DNA of 64,000 nt from Novosphingobium decolorationis (GTDB lineage: Bacteria > Pseudomonadota > Alphaproteobacteria > Sphingomonadales > Sphingomonadaceae). The translations under genes and the position numbers were made by a program. Below are positions 36,021 to 44,603 of this stretch, piece by piece. The stretch lies in contig NZ_CP054856.1 in NCBI RefSeq assembly GCF_018417475.1, positions 3,131,001-3,195,000 of the forward strand, in the 5' to 3' direction. Under the pieces are notes generated by a model. The model saw only the letters and a program-made list of their open reading frames with translations, was not told where the DNA came from and searched no databases. Position 1 is the stretch's first letter, and every line of letters begins with the position of its first letter.

Positions 36021-37433
36021 TTACCGCGCGGTGATCGAGGCCAGTCCTTCGAGGCCCGGCAGGAAGAAGTAGGCCCCGCCGCGCACCGTGACGAAGCGGT
36101 CCATCCCCTGCGCGATGCGGGGGTGGCCCTGGGCATCGTGATAGCGGAACAGGTCGGTGCGCCGGTCATCTGGAAACGGGCAGCGAGCGCCGATCAGCGG
36201 GTCGCCTTCCTGCGAGAGGCCGCCAAAGGTCGGGCTGATGAGCCAGGCCCCCTGCACGAATTCGAATTGGCGCGCGAGGCTGGCGTTGAGGCACAGGAAG
36301 TGCAGCCCGGCCTCTGTCTTGGGCGCACCGGTGCGCATGGCCTGCTCGGGCGCCATTGTCACGCCATAGGGGCGGCCCCGGCGCAGCAGGCGGTGGAAGC
36401 GTGCGCTGGCGACCGCATCGCCCGCCGCGTTTCCCAGCAAGCCTGCGGTCGAGAGCAGGTTGCCTAGGATACCGCGCGGGCCCAGCGGATCGTCTCCCAC
36501 GCGGGGATTGGCGCGGCGGATGTGGGCGCCGAGCGGACACAGGTGCCCCAGCGGATCGCCCTGGAAATCGAAGTCTTCCGGCCCGGGCCCGTGCGCCAGT
36601 CCGGGGAGGGGCGCGCCGTTGATACAGCGCCCGACCATCCGCTCTGCCAATTCCAGCGCCCCGTCGGGCCCTGCGGCCGCGTGTAGCCAGCCCCAGAAGC
36701 CGGTGACGTCCTGTTCGAGCTGGCGATAGACAAGGTAGCTGCCATTGCGCTGGACCAGCGGCCCTGTCGCATCGCCCGCGATCGCGCCATATTCGTTGCG
36801 ATGCCCCAGCAGCACTTCGCCCGCTGCGATGTGGGGGCGGTACGCGCGATCGGCGCGGGCGCTCGGCCGGTGCTTGGCGTCCCAGTCGATCTCCGGTTGC
36901 GAGAGGCCATCGGCAAAGCCGAAAGGCTCGCGCGCTGGGCCGCTGTCCTCGGGCGCGGGATTGCTGGCCAGGGTGGTCACGAGGCGAAAGCCGTTGGCGC
37001 GCGCGTCGCGCTCGACGTGGCTTGCCCAGTCCGCGATCCGGTTTGGCCGGGCCAGGAGGAGGAGCAGGACATGGGGTTCGCGTATGCCTGTCCCCCATTG
37101 CCAATGCGTAGGCGCACTTTCACCGACATCGCCAAGCCGGTGCGAGCGGCGTGCATCGCTGGCCATCCCGTCGAGGAATTCCGGGGCCATGCTCTCCAGT
37201 TCGGCGGCGGTGAAGCCCAGCGCGCGCAGGCCTGCACGGGTGAAGGCGAACTGCAGGACGGTGTCGAGCGCGCGGCCCTCTCCGACCTCGCTGGCCCGTG
37301 TCGGCACGAGCCCGCGCAGCCAGGCCTTCGCGCGCGCGCTATCCACGATCCGCGCGAGGATGTAGCGCGCGCTGCCGAGCGATCCGAACCCGGACCGCAC
37401 CAGCGCCTGCACATCGTCCCTGTCGACTGCCAT
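36021..37433 (-). CDS. DyP-type heme peroxidase
   Basis: 470-residue peroxidase. The start is the ATG at 37433, four bases after the upstream gene's stop. Family signatures are the distal GXXDG motif (GFADG, 172-176, with catalytic Asp175), NGSYLVYRQLEQDV (228-243) and the proximal heme ligand His304 in LGAHIRRANPR. The length places it among the longer C/D-type DyPs. It has no Tat signal and no encapsulin-targeting tail, so it is probably cytoplasmic. It oxidises organic compounds with H2O2 or hydroperoxides. It is third in a tight minus-strand operon with two uncharacterised genes, beside catalase-like and animal-peroxidase-type genes. Confidence 0.92.
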   Translation of the reverse strand: MAVDRDDVQALVRSGFGSLGSARYILARIVDSARAKAWLRGLVPTRASEVGEGRALDTVLQFAFTRAGLRALGFTAAELESMAPEFLDGMASDARRSHRLGDVGESAPTHWQWGTGIREPHVLLLLLARPNRIADWASHVERDARANGFRLVTTLASNPAPEDSGPAREPFGFADGLSQPEIDWDAKHRPSARADRAYRPHIAAGEVLLGHRNEYGAIAGDATGPLVQRNGSYLVYRQLEQDVTGFWGWLHAAAGPDGALELAERMVGRCINGAPLPGLAHGPGPEDFDFQGDPLGHLCPLGAHIRRANPRVGDDPLGPRGILGNLLSTAGLLGNAAGDAVASARFHRLLRRGRPYGVTMAPEQAMRTGAPKTEAGLHFLCLNASLARQFEFVQGAWLISPTFGGLSQEGDPLIGARCPFPDDRRTDLFRYHDAQGHPRIAQGMDRFVTVRGGAYFFLPGLEGLASITAR

Positions 37434-37437
37434 CGCG

Positions 37438-38715
37438 TCAGATCTCGGCCACGAAGCGGGCCAGCTCCGCGCCTGTCGGACGCCGCTCGTACGTCGCGCG
37501 AAGGCGGGCGTTGCGCGCCATGTCGTAGGTGGTGAGGCCGCGGAAGGGGTTGTACCAGACCTGCGTCGGGATCTGGTGGTGGAAGAGGTACCACTTGAAG
37601 TCGCGTTCGTGCCGGGCGCCGCCGCGTACGAGCCAGTCGGTGCGGGGATAGCCGAGGCCATTCGAGAACGAGAGGTTGAGGCCGAAGGCGACCTTGTCGA
37701 TGAAGTCGTCGTTGTAGGCCTCGCGGCTGCCGTCGTAATTGCTTGCAAAGAACACGCGGCGCCTATCGTCGAGGAAGGTCCAGCTGGCAAAATGGATGGT
37801 GTTCACGCGCGCAAGGCGTCCGCTGCGATAGATGTGGCGCGCGCCCCAGTTGATGACCCACAGGATGACGATGGTCAGCCAGCGGCGGAAGCGTCCGAGC
37901 TTGAGGCTGCCGATGGCGCTGTAGGGATTGGTGACGTCGTGGTCTTCGAGGGCGGAGAGCATCGTGTTTCGCGCGCGCGAGGGGCGCGGTGCGATCACCC
38001 GGTCGCGCGTCTCGCGCCGTCGCAGCATCACGATCAGGACCGGGAGCGCGGGCAGCAGCACGGGCAGGCTCAGCAGCGCCAGTACGGGAAAAGAGAGGAG
38101 GTGGAGGAGGTTGCCCAGCCGCTCGCTCAGCGAAGGGCGCACCGGAGGAGAGAGGGGCAGATCCTGCGCCGCCGCGCGCAGAAGCGGCCAGAGCTCTTCG
38201 GGAGACGTGTCCGGATGCTCCAGGCGGACCGTGAGCCAGGCCTCGTGCAGCTGCGCTTCCTCGCGCACCTGCCGCGCGCTGCGCCCGGGCCAGTTGACGT
38301 AGTTCGCGGCCGACCTCACCCGGTGGCGATCCATCCATGCGGCGATGTTCGTGCCGGTGACCGTGGCATCGCAATGGATGAAGACCCGCACGAGGCCCTC
38401 ATGGGCCGTGGCCAGCAGACGTTGCAGCAGGTCCTGGGGCGATCCGTCGCCATCGACCATCAGCATGAGCCGGGTCGGCTCGTAGGCTGGAAGCCGGGGG
38501 TAGGCCGCGCGGTCGGGCAGTGAGGGATCCTCCAGGAGGACGAAGCGCAGGAAATGGAGCCCCTCGATCTGGCCGAAAGGGATGATCGGATTGTCCGGAT
38601 CGGCCTGTCCCGGTGCCTCGGGCGCGCGGGTCATCGTGCGCAGCAGGGCCTCCAGCTCCGGGATCGCGTGATCATGTACGGTGGCGGCCACGGCAAGCAG
38701 CGACTGGCGCGCCAC
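37438..38715 (-). CDS. Uncharacterised two-TM protein with an apparent internal ferredoxin-like duplication
   Basis: 425 residues, family not recognised by name. Two similar segments flank a membrane hairpin. Residues 50-117 contain IEGLHFLRFVLLEDPS and later LMLMVDGDGSPQDLLQRLL. Residues 304-350 contain VNTIHFASWTFLDD and VFFASNYDGSREAYNDDFID. Both read as IHF-x-R/W-x3-LDD, strand, DGS, helix, which suggests two related alpha/beta (DyP-like ferredoxin-fold) halves. Between them are one long hydrophobic segment (about 203-230) and a second (about 277-295). It lies four bases from the DyP gene on each side of the pattern and four from the 143-residue gene upstream, so it is probably a membrane partner of the peroxidase system. 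Confidence 0.8.
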   Translation of the reverse strand: MARQSLLAVAATVHDHAIPELEALLRTMTRAPEAPGQADPDNPIIPFGQIEGLHFLRFVLLEDPSLPDRAAYPRLPAYEPTRLMLMVDGDGSPQDLLQRLLATAHEGLVRVFIHCDATVTGTNIAAWMDRHRVRSAANYVNWPGRSARQVREEAQLHEAWLTVRLEHPDTSPEELWPLLRAAAQDLPLSPPVRPSLSERLGNLLHLLSFPVLALLSLPVLLPALPVLIVMLRRRETRDRVIAPRPSRARNTMLSALEDHDVTNPYSAIGSLKLGRFRRWLTIVILWVINWGARHIYRSGRLARVNTIHFASWTFLDDRRRVFFASNYDGSREAYNDDFIDKVAFGLNLSFSNGLGYPRTDWLVRGGARHERDFKWYLFHHQIPTQVWYNPFRGLTTYDMARNARLRATYERRPTGAELARFVAEI

Positions 38716-38719
38716 GGGC

Positions 38720-39151
38720 CTAGACCTCGAGTGCGAAGTGCATCAGCGCCTTGTCGCCCCAATAGACCTTGCCGAGGAAGAGGCCGGGCGCGACCAGACG
38801 GATTTCGTCGCGCACGCGTGCGGCCACCAGCGAGGTTTCCGAATAGTCGATGACGATGCTGTCCTTCTGGTCCATCCAGCTTTGCCCGTAATAGACCTTG
38901 GCGACGATGGCCTTGATGCCGAAGGGCAGGATGTAGTTGCGCAGAAAGCCGTGCTCGGCATCGAAGACCTTGCCCTGCCAGGCGAAGAGTTCGACCAGTT
39001 TGGCAACTTCGTCGCTGTAGGATGTGCCGGCCGCGATGATGGCCGTGCCCTTGGTCTCGCCATCGGGAATGTCGCCGCGCGGGGCCGCTGCGAACAGCGC
39101 GTCGAGTTCCTCGGCGGTCTTGGTGAGCAGGTCCGCGACAGTCACGGTCAT
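38720..39151 (-). CDS. Uncharacterised 143-residue protein of the peroxidase cluster
   Basis: Start at the ATG 39151, preceded by GGGGAGG eight bases away. The sequence is a helix (LLTKTAEELDALFAAA), then a beta-rich body with IDYSETSLVAARVRDEIRLV and a final PGLFLGKVYWGDKALMHFAL. That pattern suggests a small lipocalin- or FABP-like barrel that could hold a lipid, but I do not recognise the family. It has no signal peptide. It is the first gene of the operon with the two-TM protein and DyP peroxidase, divergent from the catalase-like gene with a 167-bp shared promoter region. Confidence 0.78.
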   Translation of the reverse strand: MTVTVADLLTKTAEELDALFAAAPRGDIPDGETKGTAIIAAGTSYSDEVAKLVELFAWQGKVFDAEHGFLRNYILPFGIKAIVAKVYYGQSWMDQKDSIVIDYSETSLVAARVRDEIRLVAPGLFLGKVYWGDKALMHFALEV

Positions 39152-39318
39152 GATCTTGCCTCCCCGAAGCGCAAGTCGTTCCCGGATATGTAGTCCCCGG
39201 CAAAGAGCACTGGGGGTCTCTACGGGCCGACTCGACATGGATGTGTGATGACAAAAGTGCCACGTTTCTCTAATGTGTACAATTGATCATGCCCGTGCAT
39301 GGTTCGGGGAGGGCTGTC

Positions 39319-40494
39319 GTGACTTTGCGCTGGCTGCACAATTTCCTGGAATATTCGCTTCGTGCCGAGCGTCGGGTCGATCCGTGGCTGCGCCCTGCGC
39401 TCGATGGATTGCTGCAGCGACCGGGTACGGTCCTGGTCCAGAGGCTGGCGTTGCTGTGGTACAGGGGTGATGATCTGGGGTTGGCGCAGGAGCGTGTCGG
39501 CCCCGACGAAGAGCGCCTGCTGGAGGAGGTCATCGCGCACATGCGCCAGCACATGGCGCAGGATTTCGCGCCCCAGGAGATGGAGCGCGGCGGCAACACC
39601 AAGACCCATGGCGTGGTGCGCGGCGAACTGGAGGTGCATGCCGACCTGCCCGAACCCTTGCGCAAGGGGATCTTCGCCGCCCGGCGCAGCTACCCGGCCT
39701 GGGTGCGGCTGGGGGGACCGGGCCCGCACACCCCGCCCGATATCGACGATGTTGGCGTGCTGAGCATCGGCGTGAAGCTGATGGACGTGCCCGGCCCCAA
39801 GCTGGTGGAGGACGAGCGCTTCACGCAGGACCTCACCGGGATCAGTTGCCCGACCTTCACGACGCCCACGCTGCGCGAGAACGTCTGCCTGCAGTCCTGG
39901 AGCCTGCGCGAGCTGCCCCTATGGTACTTTCTGGGGCCGCGTCCACACGTGCTCGACCTTTTGATGCAGGGGCTCTGGAGCCGGACGCAGGGCAATCCGC
40001 TGGGGACCGCCTACTACAGCTGCGTGCCCTATCTCCTGGGAGAGGGGACCGCGATGCAGTACGCCTTCCTGCCCGAGGGCAAGGTCGACATGAAAGTCGA
40101 GGGCCTGCCGCGCCGCCCCTCCGACCATTATCTGCGCGAGAACATGGCCCGCACCCTGGCGCGCCAGGATGTCGCCTTCACGATGACCGTGCAGGTGCAG
40201 ACCGACGCGCGGCGCATGCCGATCGAGCACGCAGGGATCCTGTGGCCGGAGAAACTCTCCCCCCGGGTTCCGGTGGCCACCTTGCGCATCCCGCGCCAGA
40301 CCTTCGATACACCGGCGCAGATGGCCTTCGCGCGCAATCTTTCCTACAACCCTTGGCACAGCATCGCCGCGCACCGTCCGCTGGGCAATCTCAACCGCGC
40401 GCGGCGCCGGATCTATGCCGAACTGGCCCGTTTCCGGCAGGCCAGCAACGCGGTTGCGCACATCGAACCCACGGGGGCCGAGCGCTTCGATTGA
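39319..40494 (+). CDS. Catalase-superfamily hemoprotein (y4iL-like)
   Basis: 391-residue protein of the catalase fold but much smaller than catalases (480-750). The GTG at 39319 has a strong GGGGAGGG site; upstream TTG and ATG codons lack one. Visible blocks are NTKTHGVVRGELEV with probable distal His97, FAARRSYPAWVRL, VGVLSIGVKLMDVPGPK and the C-terminal LSYNPWHSIAAHRPLGNLNR, typical of the y4iL-like subgroup. Catalase-related proteins of this size include allene oxide synthases and hydroperoxide-metabolising enzymes as well as minicatalases. The proximal Tyr ligand is not certain by eye. It converges on the animal-type peroxidase gene with 27 bp between stops. Confidence 0.83.
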   Translation: MTLRWLHNFLEYSLRAERRVDPWLRPALDGLLQRPGTVLVQRLALLWYRGDDLGLAQERVGPDEERLLEEVIAHMRQHMAQDFAPQEMERGGNTKTHGVVRGELEVHADLPEPLRKGIFAARRSYPAWVRLGGPGPHTPPDIDDVGVLSIGVKLMDVPGPKLVEDERFTQDLTGISCPTFTTPTLRENVCLQSWSLRELPLWYFLGPRPHVLDLLMQGLWSRTQGNPLGTAYYSCVPYLLGEGTAMQYAFLPEGKVDMKVEGLPRRPSDHYLRENMARTLARQDVAFTMTVQVQTDARRMPIEHAGILWPEKLSPRVPVATLRIPRQTFDTPAQMAFARNLSYNPWHSIAAHRPLGNLNRARRRIYAELARFRQASNAVAHIEPTGAERFD

Positions 40495-40521
40495 TCCGAT
40501 GCCATCGGATCGCAAGCGCCT

Positions 40522-43500
40522 CTAGGCGCGCTCCAGTTTTTCGAACATCCGTGGGATCAGCGTGTTGCGGTAGAGCCCCTCGAAGTCTTCGGGCGTGATC
40601 GCCTGCGCGCGCCCGGCGCGTTCGAGCAGACGGAAGTAGGAGCCCCACTGCTTGCGGGTCAGGCTGTCGAGGGCGCCTTTCGCCTCGAGCATCGCGAGGA
40701 AGTCCTCTTCGGGGATTGCGCCCGTCTCGCTCTCCCCGGCCATCGCGCGCAGTTGGCCCAGGTATTCGGCGAGCCGGGGCTCGTCGATCATGCCCCGGGC
40801 ATCGAAGATCCCGGTGCGCTGTGCGGGCCGCCGCCGGGCCATGGCGTCCATCGGGATGCCGCGCCCGGTCACGAAGTTCCTGAGGCCGCCGAATGTGAAG
40901 ATCGAGCCGAGGGTGAGGAACAGCGCCCGCGCGCCGCTCTTCTCGAGCGTGCGCCAGCCGCGCAGGTTCTGCGAGAAGCCGATGGTCGGGCTTGTCCCGG
41001 CAAGGTTGAAGGGGACAAGGTGCTTTTCCAGATCGGTCAGGCGCGCCTGCACGCCGTTCCCTTCAGGATCGCCCTTGTAGCGCTTGAGCGTGTCGACTTC
41101 CTCCTGGGTGAGCTGCCAGCCGCTCACGAAGCCGGGATGTCCGGGCGCTTCGAAGCCCGGCCAGGGATACCGTGCTGCCTCCCGGATGGCCTGTGCGGCT
41201 GCGAGCAGGTCGCGCCGGGTCACGCCGGGCGGGTCCTCGAACAGCACGTCGCGGCCATGGACGCGGCCTTGCCCCTCGAAATCGGCGAGCAGCTGGCGGT
41301 CGGTGAGATCGACGACATAGGTCTCTTCGCCATGCTCGATCCGCAGCATGTCGTTGGGGACGCCTGCGTGGAAATGGGCGTCCTTCCAGGCATCGCCGAG
41401 GCCAAAGTCGCGTATGTTCTGCGCGCCCCACACGATGATGCCGGTGCTTTCGAGGGGGTGTTCCTCGGGATTGTCGCGCGGGTTCGTGCCCGCATATTCG
41501 TAGCTGTTCACGGTCTCGCGGTTTAGCAGCCAGTCGCGCAGTTCGGGGCAGTGGAGGTAGAGCAGCTTCTCCTTGTCGATCGCCTCGACAAGGTTGATCG
41601 CGGTCCAACTGACCTCGTCGGGGCGCCACTTTTCGGTGAGGTAGGGGTTCTTGCGGATGCGGCTGGTCGCTTCCTGCACGAAGGTCTGGAACCCCTCGTT
41701 GGTAATGGCAAGGCCCTCGGGCCGGTGCTCGTTGAGCGTGAGCCCGATCACCGCATCGAGCGTGGAGATCCCATTGGGGTAGAGTTCCTTCAAGGTGGCG
41801 ATGGTGGCCCGCGATTGCGGGCTTTCGGGATCGAGGAAAAGGTGCTCCCAGGTCTCGCTTGGCGGGATGTTGTGGGCCCTCTGGTAGTCGGTCCAGGAGG
41901 GGGTGCCGCGCCGCCGGTCCTTGCGGATTTCCTGCTCGAGCATGTTCATCACGCCCTCTTCGCTGGCCATGTCGCGGAAGAAGTCCGCGGTGTTGCCCGC
42001 AACGGGCGCGCCCAGCCTTGTGTGCATCATGTAGTAGTAGACCGCGCCCAGGCCTTCGCGGCGCAGGAACTCGTGCCCGTCAAGCTCGCGCAGTTCTTTC
42101 ATATTGACCGTGCGAGTGCCCGCATCGGGTTTCGCGCCGATGGGCGGGCAGTGGAGTTGGTCGACCCAGATCTGGTGGCCGAAGCGATAGGCCTTGCTGA
42201 AGAAGTTGCCCTTGATCTCGGGCTTGTCCTTGTCGACCTTGCCCGCCGCGATGCCGTGCGCGATGGGGTCGGTGCCCTGTTCGGGGCGGTAGATCTTCTT
42301 GTCGAAATGCGGAAGCTTGCGCTCGGCGCGGCCGAACAGGTTGGCGTTGAGGCCGTTCACCACCGCCTCGTTGGCAAACAGCGTGTGCGTCCAGGTGCCG
42401 GTGTGGATCTTGGCATAGGTCATCGTCACCACGCGCCGCGCGATCTGGAAGATCTGGTTGTCCGACCAGTCCGGGTAGCGCTCCTTCAATACGTCGGCGA
42501 CCCAGTTGTGGTGGCGCGCATAGAGCGTGTGCTCGGCTTCGAGCGGGGCGGTCATGTTGCGCCCGAACCCGGTCAGGATCTGGCGGCGCGCGCGCCCTTC
42601 CTCGCCCGCTTCGACCTCGTGGGTGGGAAGGAAGAGCCCCCCGTTCCCGGCTGCGTCCATGCCTTCGAGGTAGAGCTTGCCACCGGGCACCTTGCCGCCG
42701 TCGGGAAACGAGCGGATCGCGGCCAGCGTCTCGATGTCGCTGCCGTAGATGTGGCTCATGTCCCACCACACGGTGGTGCTGTGCATGCCCTCGCCATCGG
42801 GGCGCAGGACATTGGGCGCATCGGCCCGGCTCCAGTGGTGGGTCACGCCCAGCGCGGCGAGTTCGCTGTCGGGATCGACGGGAATGGCGTCCTTGCGCCG
42901 GTTGTCCGGTGCGGTCTGGGCGACATCGTGGACAAGCTGCTGGAGGTGGGCCGCGGCATGGAAGCTCGCGGTCATGGCTTCCCGTGTCGTGCCATTGCGG
43001 TAGCCGAAGGCTCTGGCCACGGCGGCCTCGCTGGGCAGGTTGGCGTCGTGCGAACGGTCTCGGGGTCGGTAGTTCTCGGGCATGCCATGGTCGACGAAGG
43101 ACTGGCCGACGCGGCCTTCGCCAGGACCGAACTGGTCCGAGACATGGGCACCATCTGGCGTGAACCCGGAATCCGCCCATTTGGGCAGGTCCTTGCGCTT
43201 GGCAAGCTGCCCGACGATATCGTGATGCTCGCCATCGGGATCGCGTTCGCGCCTGGCCATCCAGGTGCGCGCAGCGCCCAGCGCGGCAAGGCGCATGATG
43301 CCAAGCCGGCGCTGCGTCCAGCGCCCTGCATTGCCGGGGGTAGCCCCGCTGTTGGCCAGTTCGCCAATCGGACCCAGCGCGAGGGAAACCAGCGAATCCT
43401 TGAAGTTGCGCAGCTTGTCGCGCACCGATTGCGGTGGAATGTAGTCGCCGGGGCGCTGGAAGTCGGTGCACAGGACCCAGCTGAAGGGGCTGTCACGGTA

Positions 43501-43887
43501 GGTGTCTTCGGGATTGGTGCGCAGGTAGCTTTCGGTAAGCGTGCTGGGCCGCAGGATCCCGGCGCCGCTGCGTTCATCGATCCGGTTGGCCTCGACCTGC
43601 GCGCGCCAGGATGCGGCGAAACGATGCTCAGGGGCCATGCCTAGGGCCTTCTGGAACCAGTCCGCCGCCTGGCCAAATTCCCCGGTGTTGCGCAGGGCGT
43701 GGGCGGCCAGCGCGCAGTCCTCGGCTGATAACGTGCCGTCTGTGTCCCGGGCGCGGTAGATCGCGATGGCGCGCGCGAAGTTTCCGGCGTTGATGTGTGC
43801 GAGCGGATCGTCCGACACCATCTCGGGGGTCTGGTCGTGGCGGGCCATGAATGGGCATCCGCCGCTTTGCCTGGCTGCATCTGGCAT
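40522..43887 (-). CDS. TPR-fused animal-type heme peroxidase / fatty-acid dioxygenase superfamily protein
   Basis: 1121 residues. The N-terminal about 105 residues look like a TPR pair (AHALRNTGEFGQAADWFQKA). The central domain has all marks of the animal heme peroxidase superfamily: distal His320-Asp321 in LQQLVHDVAQT, WWDMSHIYGSD (374-384), ARHHN (457-461) followed by YPDWSDNQIFQIARRVV, and proximal His571 in KAYRFGHQ. The rest, to residue 1121, is a long extension ending in an EF-hand-like DEPRLAEYLGQL / EEDFLAML region. Size and motifs resemble cyclooxygenase, alpha-dioxygenase and Ppo-type enzymes that oxygenate fatty acids. No signal peptide. The ATG at 43887 has GGGAG ten bases upstream; 43848 is an alternative. 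Confidence 0.9.
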   Translation of the reverse strand: MPDAARQSGGCPFMARHDQTPEMVSDDPLAHINAGNFARAIAIYRARDTDGTLSAEDCALAAHALRNTGEFGQAADWFQKALGMAPEHRFAASWRAQVEANRIDERSGAGILRPSTLTESYLRTNPEDTYRDSPFSWVLCTDFQRPGDYIPPQSVRDKLRNFKDSLVSLALGPIGELANSGATPGNAGRWTQRRLGIMRLAALGAARTWMARRERDPDGEHHDIVGQLAKRKDLPKWADSGFTPDGAHVSDQFGPGEGRVGQSFVDHGMPENYRPRDRSHDANLPSEAAVARAFGYRNGTTREAMTASFHAAAHLQQLVHDVAQTAPDNRRKDAIPVDPDSELAALGVTHHWSRADAPNVLRPDGEGMHSTTVWWDMSHIYGSDIETLAAIRSFPDGGKVPGGKLYLEGMDAAGNGGLFLPTHEVEAGEEGRARRQILTGFGRNMTAPLEAEHTLYARHHNWVADVLKERYPDWSDNQIFQIARRVVTMTYAKIHTGTWTHTLFANEAVVNGLNANLFGRAERKLPHFDKKIYRPEQGTDPIAHGIAAGKVDKDKPEIKGNFFSKAYRFGHQIWVDQLHCPPIGAKPDAGTRTVNMKELRELDGHEFLRREGLGAVYYYMMHTRLGAPVAGNTADFFRDMASEEGVMNMLEQEIRKDRRRGTPSWTDYQRAHNIPPSETWEHLFLDPESPQSRATIATLKELYPNGISTLDAVIGLTLNEHRPEGLAITNEGFQTFVQEATSRIRKNPYLTEKWRPDEVSWTAINLVEAIDKEKLLYLHCPELRDWLLNRETVNSYEYAGTNPRDNPEEHPLESTGIIVWGAQNIRDFGLGDAWKDAHFHAGVPNDMLRIEHGEETYVVDLTDRQLLADFEGQGRVHGRDVLFEDPPGVTRRDLLAAAQAIREAARYPWPGFEAPGHPGFVSGWQLTQEEVDTLKRYKGDPEGNGVQARLTDLEKHLVPFNLAGTSPTIGFSQNLRGWRTLEKSGARALFLTLGSIFTFGGLRNFVTGRGIPMDAMARRRPAQRTGIFDARGMIDEPRLAEYLGQLRAMAGESETGAIPEEDFLAMLEAKGALDSLTRKQWGSYFRLLERAGRAQAITPEDFEGLYRNTLIPRMFEKLERA

Positions 43888-44037
43888 CGCGAAATATCTC
43901 CCAAGGCAGTTTTAACTATAACTACTCGATGGATATTTTTGCGGCCCGGCCGTTTTCTTTGAAGTGTAGCACATTCTGGGCGCTCGTGCGCGCCGCTTTC
44001 GTGGGGACAGGGCTTGCGCCGTGTTCACAAGAGAAAG

Positions 44038-44101
44038 CCGATACCGGTCTCCGCCGCGTCGGGAGGGGGGGAGGAGGCGCGAGGTCGAAAACCGGTATCG
44101 G
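44038..44101. repeat. 11-bp perfect inverted repeat with 42-base loop
   Basis: CCGATACCGGT at 44038-44048 and ACCGGTATCGG at 44091-44101, in the 223-bp gap between the heme peroxidase start and the SnoaL-like gene stop. On the minus strand it is followed by CTTTCTCTTG, so it may terminate the SnoaL-like transcript or be an operator for the peroxidase gene. Confidence 0.5.
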
Positions 44102-44110
44102 GGGCGGAGT

Positions 44111-44578
44111 TTACGCCGGGCCGTTGCTCTCTTCCGGAGCTTGGGAGGTTGGCCAGACGACATCGAGGCGGCTGCGGGTAATGCGCCAGGCACCCTCGAT
44201 GCGACGGTATTCGTCCGCGTAGAGGCCCAGCAGCAGAAGGGGGTTGGGGTCGTCCTTGGAGGCGGTCTCGAAGTCGACGAGATAGCAGGTCCCTTGCGCC
44301 GTGTCGGGTCCGGTCAGTTCGATCAGGTGGTTGGCAATGGGGTGCAGGAAGGGGTAGTGGCCCCGCCCGTCGCGATCGAACAGGGCGTAGGCATCCTTCA
44401 GTCCGGCCTTGATCGCATCCAGCCCTTCCATCCGGCCGACCGTCACCTCGACCACGGCATCCTTGGCGAACACCGTGTCGAGTTCGTCGATCCGGTTGCC
44501 GTCGAGCAGGTGGGAATAGCGGATGCGCAGGTCGCGGATTTCGTCCTTGTCGAGCAGCGCTTGGATCTTGTCGTGCAT
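44111..44578 (-). CDS. SnoaL-like / NTF2-fold protein
   Basis: 155-residue protein. The start is the ATG at 44578 with AGAAGG upstream; longer frames include an unlikely leader. The opening helix IQALLDKDEIRDLRIRYSHL, ELDTVFAKDAVVEVTVGRM strand region, DAIKAGLKDAYAL helix and closing YRRIEGAWRITRSRLD strands define the SnoaL-like domain. Members are small isomerases, dehydratases or ligand-binding proteins. It is last in a minus-strand run with an uncharacterised 234-residue gene, an LLM flavin monooxygenase and an Old Yellow Enzyme. Confidence 0.82.
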   Translation of the reverse strand: MHDKIQALLDKDEIRDLRIRYSHLLDGNRIDELDTVFAKDAVVEVTVGRMEGLDAIKAGLKDAYALFDRDGRGHYPFLHPIANHLIELTGPDTAQGTCYLVDFETASKDDPNPLLLLGLYADEYRRIEGAWRITRSRLDVVWPTSQAPEESNGPA

Positions 44579-44603
44579 GGTTTTGTGGACCTTCTGGTGG
44601 GGC

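Noticed and set aside
39240..39318. TACAAT at about 39276 as the -10 element of the catalase-like gene
   Set aside because: No -35 element at suitable spacing; TGACAA lies about 24 bases away, too far to assert a promoter.
41551..43644. 697-codon plus-strand frame opposite the animal-type heme peroxidase
   Set aside because: Shadow of the strongly supported peroxidase gene; low-complexity sequence rich in Val, Arg, Gly and Asp with no motif.
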